Both the position numbers and the translations under genes were made by a program. Source: Deltaproteobacteria bacterium (GTDB lineage: Bacteria; Desulfobacterota; GWC2-55-46). From it: a DNA stretch of 32,887 nucleotides. Under the pieces are notes generated by a model. The model ran no database searches. It saw only the letters and a program-made list of their open reading frames with translations, and was not told the origin of the DNA. Numbering within the stretch: the first letter of the stretch is position 1; each line of letters starts with the position of its first letter. Positions 28,880 to 32,887 of the stretch are shown in pieces. The DNA is taken from positions 1 to 32,887 of the forward strand of contig JACREV010000004.1 in assembly GCA_016218095.1 (NCBI GenBank), given 5' to 3'.

Positions 28880-30901
28880 ATGCTCCGCAACAAACTGGCG
28901 CTCGTAGCCGCAGTAGCCGCAGTAGCCGCGGGCCTCTTTGCGCCTCAAAGGGGCTATGCCGTCGAAGAGGACCCGTACATCTACAAGTCCCTCGTGGGAC
29001 GGGTCTATTTCGAGTTCGAGGAGGCCGCGACCGAGCAGAACGGCATATCGTCGGATTCGGCCCGCTTCCAGCAGACGTACAGCCTGGACTTCAAGGGAAA
29101 CTTCATGTCCAGGAGGCTCCTCATCTACGACGCGGGGGTCGCATTAACCAACAACGACTATTCATCTAATTCAAGCGACGTCGCTACCCGTACAATCGAT
29201 TATTACCTGCGTACGACCATACTCCCCAAGTCCGGCATACCGCTCACCCTCTACGGGCAGAGGACCGAGGACCAGACGAGTTCATCGGACAGGACCAAGA
29301 CGACATACGGGCTCAACTGGTTCTTGAAGCTCCGCACCCTGCCGCAGACCTCGATCTACGCCGAAAGGGTCCTGTCGGAGTCCGACAGCGTCGATACCGA
29401 GACAGGCAATTACAAGGTGGTCCTTAAAAAGGAGATAGGCCCGACCGAGAACGACGCGGTCATGTCGTTCGCCACGAGCGACTCCTCCGACGGCACGAGC
29501 TCGACGGTAACGACGTTTAACGCGAATAACCTCACGAGGATCTCCAAGAGCACCCAGATCTACGCCGGCGCGACCCTCAGCCGGTCCGCCTCTGACGAGT
29601 CGGATTCGAACACCGATACGAGCCTCGAAGGCTTGAGCCTCCTGCTGAACTCCAAGCCGAGCCAGGACTTCAACCAGAACCACAGGTATGTATACTACAG
29701 GAACAAGACCGACGGGGACGAGCAGATAGGGACAAACTACTCAGGCGACATGGGTTACAGGCTGACGCAGAGGACGGACGCGAACCTCGCCGTGAGCCTC
29801 GGCACCTCCGAGAGCAACTCTTCCACGTCCACGTCCGAGACCGAGTCGCTTGGCGTAAGCGGCGGCATGAACTTCAGGGTCACCGACAACCTGATGGCCT
29901 CGGAATCGGTCTCATATTCGGACTTCAAGTCCAACTCAAACGCCTCGGCGGCTTCCACCGCGGACACGACCACGGATACGACCGATACCACCGACACGAC
30001 AGACGGCACCGATACCGCTACCGACACCTCCGACACCTCCGCCACGACAGGCGACAGGACGACGCTCAGGGCGACCTCCAGGCTCAGCTACTCGAAGATA
30101 TTCTCCCGGGCCGTGCTCGGCGCGGGATGGTCGATCGGCTACATAGAGGACAAGGCCGAGGGGTTCAGGACCGGACAGGGCCTGGAACACAGCGTCAACG
30201 CCTCGCTCGGCAACATAGACGTAAACCGGCACGTGGGTTTCGGCGTCGGCTTCTCGCAATCCGACACATACACGCTCGCGGGAGAGGACATATTCAGCCA
30301 CTCGAAGAACTACAACGCCAACGCCTTCAACAAGACATTGAAGCAGTACGTCCAAATGAACGCAATGTACAACAAGTCGGTCTACGACTCCTATATCGAC
30401 GTGACCGGCACCAGGAGCGAGACATACAGGCTCGACGCCACTTCCGCCTACTTCAAAAACTTCACCCTCCAGGGTTTCGCGGAGCACTCGAGCACCTTCA
30501 GCGGGGTGAGCGGATTCGGCCAGACCGACACAGTCGGGGCCTCCGTCGGGCATAACAGGCCGTTGTTCAAGGGCTCTCTGAACCTCTCGCTCTACTACGC
30601 CCTCATCGACTCCGAATACGAGGGCGGCTCGGACACTATAAGAGACCTGCAGTTCCTCACGCAGTACACTAAAAAATTCTATAACAACCTCAACTGGCAG
30701 GCTACCTTCCGCGTCACCCAGAAGAAGAGCTCGGAATCCGACAAGGACGAGACATCGTTCACCAACTCCCTCACTTATCCCCTGCGGGCCTGGCTCTTAG
30801 GGCTCGAGCAGATGAACTCGTACACGGTCGAGGACACTACCGAGACGAAGGAGGCCTCGATACTCTTCAGGGCCACGAGGGTATTCGTGAGGATATGGTA
30901 A
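28880..30901 (+). CDS. Outer-membrane beta-barrel protein
   Basis: The 673-residue product has a signal peptide (cleavage after RGYA, ~27). The rest is alternating amphipathic beta strands with Tyr/Phe/Trp girdle residues and Ser/Asp/Thr-rich loops (YYLRTTILPKSGIPLTLYGQ, YVYYRNKTDG, NLSLYYALIDSEYEGG). It ends RATRVFVRIW with a terminal aromatic residue, the usual barrel-assembly signal. Residues ~355-395 are a TDTT/TDTS-rich low-complexity loop. There is no CxxCH. It is large enough for 26 or more strands, like the porin component of electron conduits, but no sequence family is recognised. The following TPR gene overlaps at TAATG. It sits in the cytochrome locus and may export or anchor the tetraheme proteins. 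Confidence 0.8.
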   Translation: MLRNKLALVAAVAAVAAGLFAPQRGYAVEEDPYIYKSLVGRVYFEFEEAATEQNGISSDSARFQQTYSLDFKGNFMSRRLLIYDAGVALTNNDYSSNSSDVATRTIDYYLRTTILPKSGIPLTLYGQRTEDQTSSSDRTKTTYGLNWFLKLRTLPQTSIYAERVLSESDSVDTETGNYKVVLKKEIGPTENDAVMSFATSDSSDGTSSTVTTFNANNLTRISKSTQIYAGATLSRSASDESDSNTDTSLEGLSLLLNSKPSQDFNQNHRYVYYRNKTDGDEQIGTNYSGDMGYRLTQRTDANLAVSLGTSESNSSTSTSETESLGVSGGMNFRVTDNLMASESVSYSDFKSNSNASAASTADTTTDTTDTTDTTDGTDTATDTSDTSATTGDRTTLRATSRLSYSKIFSRAVLGAGWSIGYIEDKAEGFRTGQGLEHSVNASLGNIDVNRHVGFGVGFSQSDTYTLAGEDIFSHSKNYNANAFNKTLKQYVQMNAMYNKSVYDSYIDVTGTRSETYRLDATSAYFKNFTLQGFAEHSSTFSGVSGFGQTDTVGASVGHNRPLFKGSLNLSLYYALIDSEYEGGSDTIRDLQFLTQYTKKFYNNLNWQATFRVTQKKSSESDKDETSFTNSLTYPLRAWLLGLEQMNSYTVEDTTETKEASILFRATRVFVRIW

Positions 30902-31725
30902 TGACCTCGGGCGCCTCCGGGAACATCCCGACCGATACCTCACCCCTCCCCTCGATCGCCCTTGCGGCGGTCGTCATCGCGCTCGCCTTTATCTCGTTCA
31001 ACAGGAACTCGGTCTGGAAGAGCCCGGAGACCCTCTGGGCGGATGTCGTGGCCAAATCCCCGTCAAAGGCGCGCCCCCATTACAACTACGCGACGGTGCT
31101 TGCCGGAAACGGAGACCTCGACCGCGCGCTCGAGGAGAACTTGAAGGCCATCGAGATATACCCGTATTACGGGAAGGCGTACTTCAACATAGGGGCGATC
31201 TTCCACACATGGGGGAGGGTCGACGAGGCGATAGAGAAGTACGAGATCGCCGTGGCATTGAAACCCGACATAGTAGAAGCGCACAACAACCTCGGGTACG
31301 CCTATTACACAAAGGGCGGATACCAGGAGGCCTTGAGGGAATACAGGACCGCCCTCGGCATGAAACCCTCTCACGTGAAGGCTCGCATAAACCTCGGGTA
31401 TCTTTACAGGGACACAGGCATGCTGGACGAGGCGATCGATGAGTACAGGACGGCGTTAAAGTACATGCCCGATTACGCCGACGCCTACAGGCTCATCGGC
31501 GAGGCCTATCTGCTCAAGAAGGACCCGGCCTCCGCGATAGAGAGCCTGAAAAGGGCGATAGAGCTCGCCCCTTACTCCGCGGAGGCCCACAACGGGCTCG
31601 GCAAGGCGTTCGAGATCTCCGGAGAGCCAAGGCTCGCCTGGGCTGAATATGAAAAAGCCCTCAGCCTGAACCCCGGCCTTCTCGATGCGGGAGAGGGCCT
31701 CCGTCGTCTTGACGGCGCACTTTAG
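30901..31725 (+). CDS. Membrane-anchored TPR protein (truncated TMTC-like)
   Basis: About 274 residues. After a Ser/Pro-rich start there is one transmembrane helix (SIALAAVVIALAFISF), then RNSVWKSPETLWADVVAKSP, then five or six TPR repeats (ARPHYNYATVLAGNGDLDRAL; AYFNIGAIFHTWGRVDEAI; AHNNLGYAYYTKGGYQEAL; ARINLGYLYRDTGMLDEAI; AYRLIGEAYLL; AHNGLGKAFEISGEPRLAW). The helix plus RN-x-W...TLW-D-V-K-SP-KARPHYN junction is that of large TMTC-like membrane TPR proteins, whose ~10 preceding helices are missing here. ATG 30901 overlaps the barrel stop (TAATG); ATG 30895 is also in frame. Probably an assembly scaffold coupled to the barrel protein. Confidence 0.85.
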   Translation: MTSGASGNIPTDTSPLPSIALAAVVIALAFISFNRNSVWKSPETLWADVVAKSPSKARPHYNYATVLAGNGDLDRALEENLKAIEIYPYYGKAYFNIGAIFHTWGRVDEAIEKYEIAVALKPDIVEAHNNLGYAYYTKGGYQEALREYRTALGMKPSHVKARINLGYLYRDTGMLDEAIDEYRTALKYMPDYADAYRLIGEAYLLKKDPASAIESLKRAIELAPYSAEAHNGLGKAFEISGEPRLAWAEYEKALSLNPGLLDAGEGLRRLDGAL

Positions 31726-31867
31726 GGCCGCTGGAAAATTCCAAATCTCTCAAGGAAGGCCGAAAGCCGGGACGTACACGGTTGGAACAGGTAAGAGGTG
31801 AATCGGCGTACTTCGCCTGCACGCCGGTGAATATAGAAGCGGACAAAACAGACGGGCTCTTTAAGCC

Positions 31868-32689
31868 TCAGGCCCTTATGACTTTAAGGGCGTCCGCGGC
31901 CTCGTTCCTTACGGCTTCGAACGGGTAATCGGTGAAGGCCTGCACATAGCCCTCGAACCCCCTGGCCCTCCCCCCGAGCGCGGTCACCACCTTCAGTATC
32001 TCGATGATCGTCCTCGAGTCCTTCCTGTCCCCCGCAAGCATCAACGCCTCGAATATCTTCGGCACGTCGGCGGCATCGAGCCTCGAAGACGCCCCCATGA
32101 CGACTTCAGCGGCGGAGGCCACCGGCCCCGGCTCGCCGGAGTTGAGGATATGGAGCAGGGCCTCCATCCCTTTCCTGCCGCCCGTAAGAAGAGCCTGCGC
32201 CGAGGTGGACCTGTAGAAGGGCTCGGCCTGGTCCATGAGGTGCTTCCTCACGATCTCCATCCCGTCGGTGAAACCCTGCACGAGCGCTATCGCCGAGGCC
32301 TTTCTCACGTGGTAGACTTCGCTGTTCAGGTGCTCGACGAGCACGACCTTTGCGTCCGAGGTCTTAAGCCTCGCGAGCTCCTGGGCCGCGAGTATCGAGA
32401 CGTCCTCGTTCTTGTGCTCGAGGCTCCCGACCATTATGTTATAGAATGCCTTGTTCCTTGAAAGGGAGATGGTGTGGAGTATGGTCTTGGGGAAGACCCC
32501 CGGCGGCGGGTAGTCTATAAGGTAGGAGAGCTCCTTTATCGTCCCTACCTGGTCTTCCTTTACGAGGTGGTTGAGGAGCATCGTCCCCTCCTCCCTCGTG
32601 ACGGTCCCTGCCATGACCTTGGAAAACATATTGGCCAGCTTCTCGCGGGTCGTGCTCATCGGATTGGAGTCTTTCTTTTCAAGAGCCAT
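31868..32689 (-). CDS. HEAT-repeat protein
   Basis: The 273-residue all-helical soluble protein shows HEAT/PBS-lyase-type repeats: NEDVSILAAQELARLKTSDA, EVYHVRKASAIALVQGF, PFYRSTSAQALLTGG, GPVASAAEVVMGASS and FEAVRNEAADALKVI. The N-terminal ~60 residues (REKLANMFSKVMAGTVTREEGTMLLNHLV) form a separate helical cap. No signal peptide, so cytoplasmic. HEAT arrays bind partner proteins and the partner here is unknown. It is convergent with the cytochrome locus; the 142-nt gap has no clear terminator. The start could be the ATG at 32689 or the in-frame ATG ten codons later (MSTTREKL). Confidence 0.85.
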   Translation of the reverse strand: MALEKKDSNPMSTTREKLANMFSKVMAGTVTREEGTMLLNHLVKEDQVGTIKELSYLIDYPPPGVFPKTILHTISLSRNKAFYNIMVGSLEHKNEDVSILAAQELARLKTSDAKVVLVEHLNSEVYHVRKASAIALVQGFTDGMEIVRKHLMDQAEPFYRSTSAQALLTGGRKGMEALLHILNSGEPGPVASAAEVVMGASSRLDAADVPKIFEALMLAGDRKDSRTIIEILKVVTALGGRARGFEGYVQAFTDYPFEAVRNEAADALKVIRA

Positions 32690-32825
32690 GAATATCTTCC
32701 CTCAAAGCTTGACGCGGCTTTTTTATATTTAAACGGGCCCTGAAGCGCCTGCCCCGTCCCGGCCCGATGATTATATCATAATACGGCGGAATTCAACATA
32801 AAAGCCATGAAAAACAGAATGATTT

Positions 32826-32887
32826 CATCTGCGCATGAGGGCCCCTGCCCTTTTCAGGAACTCCGGGTCTCCGGGGAAGGCCTCGGC
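32826..32887 (-). CDS. C-terminal end of a further minus-strand gene (partial)
   Basis: From the right edge of the window the minus strand reads AEAFPGDPEFLKRAGALMRR and then TGA at 32826-32828. The composition resembles the last helix of a TPR-type or similar helical protein. Only about 20 codons are visible, so no function can be given. It would lie 137 nt upstream of the HEAT gene on the same strand. Confidence 0.45.

Overview
The window is about 33 kb of gene-dense, roughly 55-60 % G+C DNA from a diderm (Gram-negative type) bacterium. Evidence for the cell type: several lipoprotein signal peptides, an outer-membrane beta-barrel, a PEP-CTERM protein, ResB-type cytochrome c maturation and many c-type cytochromes. 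Arginine is mostly AGG and isoleucine often ATA despite the G+C content. Together with the CstA, FolE2, NHL and multiheme content this suggests an anaerobic, respiring deltaproteobacterium-like or Nitrospirota-like lineage, but nothing here fixes the phylum. No rRNA, tRNA or CRISPR was seen.

Region 1 (1-6.5 kb): a minus-strand pterin/queuosine pair (queD, folE2). A plus-strand group follows: a secreted DUF4350-like protein, ResB, a CaCA-type cation exchanger and a UbiA-family (MenA-like) prenyltransferase. Then come an Hsp20 chaperone and a small secreted protein. Region 2 (6.6-11.2 kb): cstA, a PEP-CTERM protein and a PD-(D/E)XK-like protein on the minus strand. They are separated by a repeat-rich stretch that holds a decayed 5' copy of cstA, three copies of a structured repeat of up to ~250 bp and a 172-bp palindromic element. 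Region 3 (11.2-18.5 kb): YHS protein, tldD, a Cys-rich mini-protein, prpB and prpD, a phosphoribosyltransferase, and a PilZ protein coupled to a MinD/FlhG-like ATPase.

Region 4 (18.6-31.7 kb) is the most interesting. It is a plus-strand extracytoplasmic electron-transfer locus: triheme lipoprotein, six-bladed NHL lipoprotein, two tandem colinear tetraheme cytochromes, a SurA/PpiC-type peptidyl-prolyl isomerase, a monoheme lipoprotein cytochrome, a diheme-SUMF1 fusion, a membrane protein fused to a spermidine-synthase-like domain, a SUMF1 lipoprotein, a ~670-residue outer-membrane barrel and a membrane-anchored TPR protein. I infer a system that exports and assembles polymerising or surface tetraheme cytochromes, with the isomerase as folding factor and the barrel as outer-membrane component. 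The first tetraheme gene has a near-consensus promoter and a ~185-nt leader with overlapping terminator and anti-terminator hairpins. The barrel gene has its own densely self-complementary leader. The window closes with a minus-strand HEAT-repeat protein and the last codons of another minus-strand gene.
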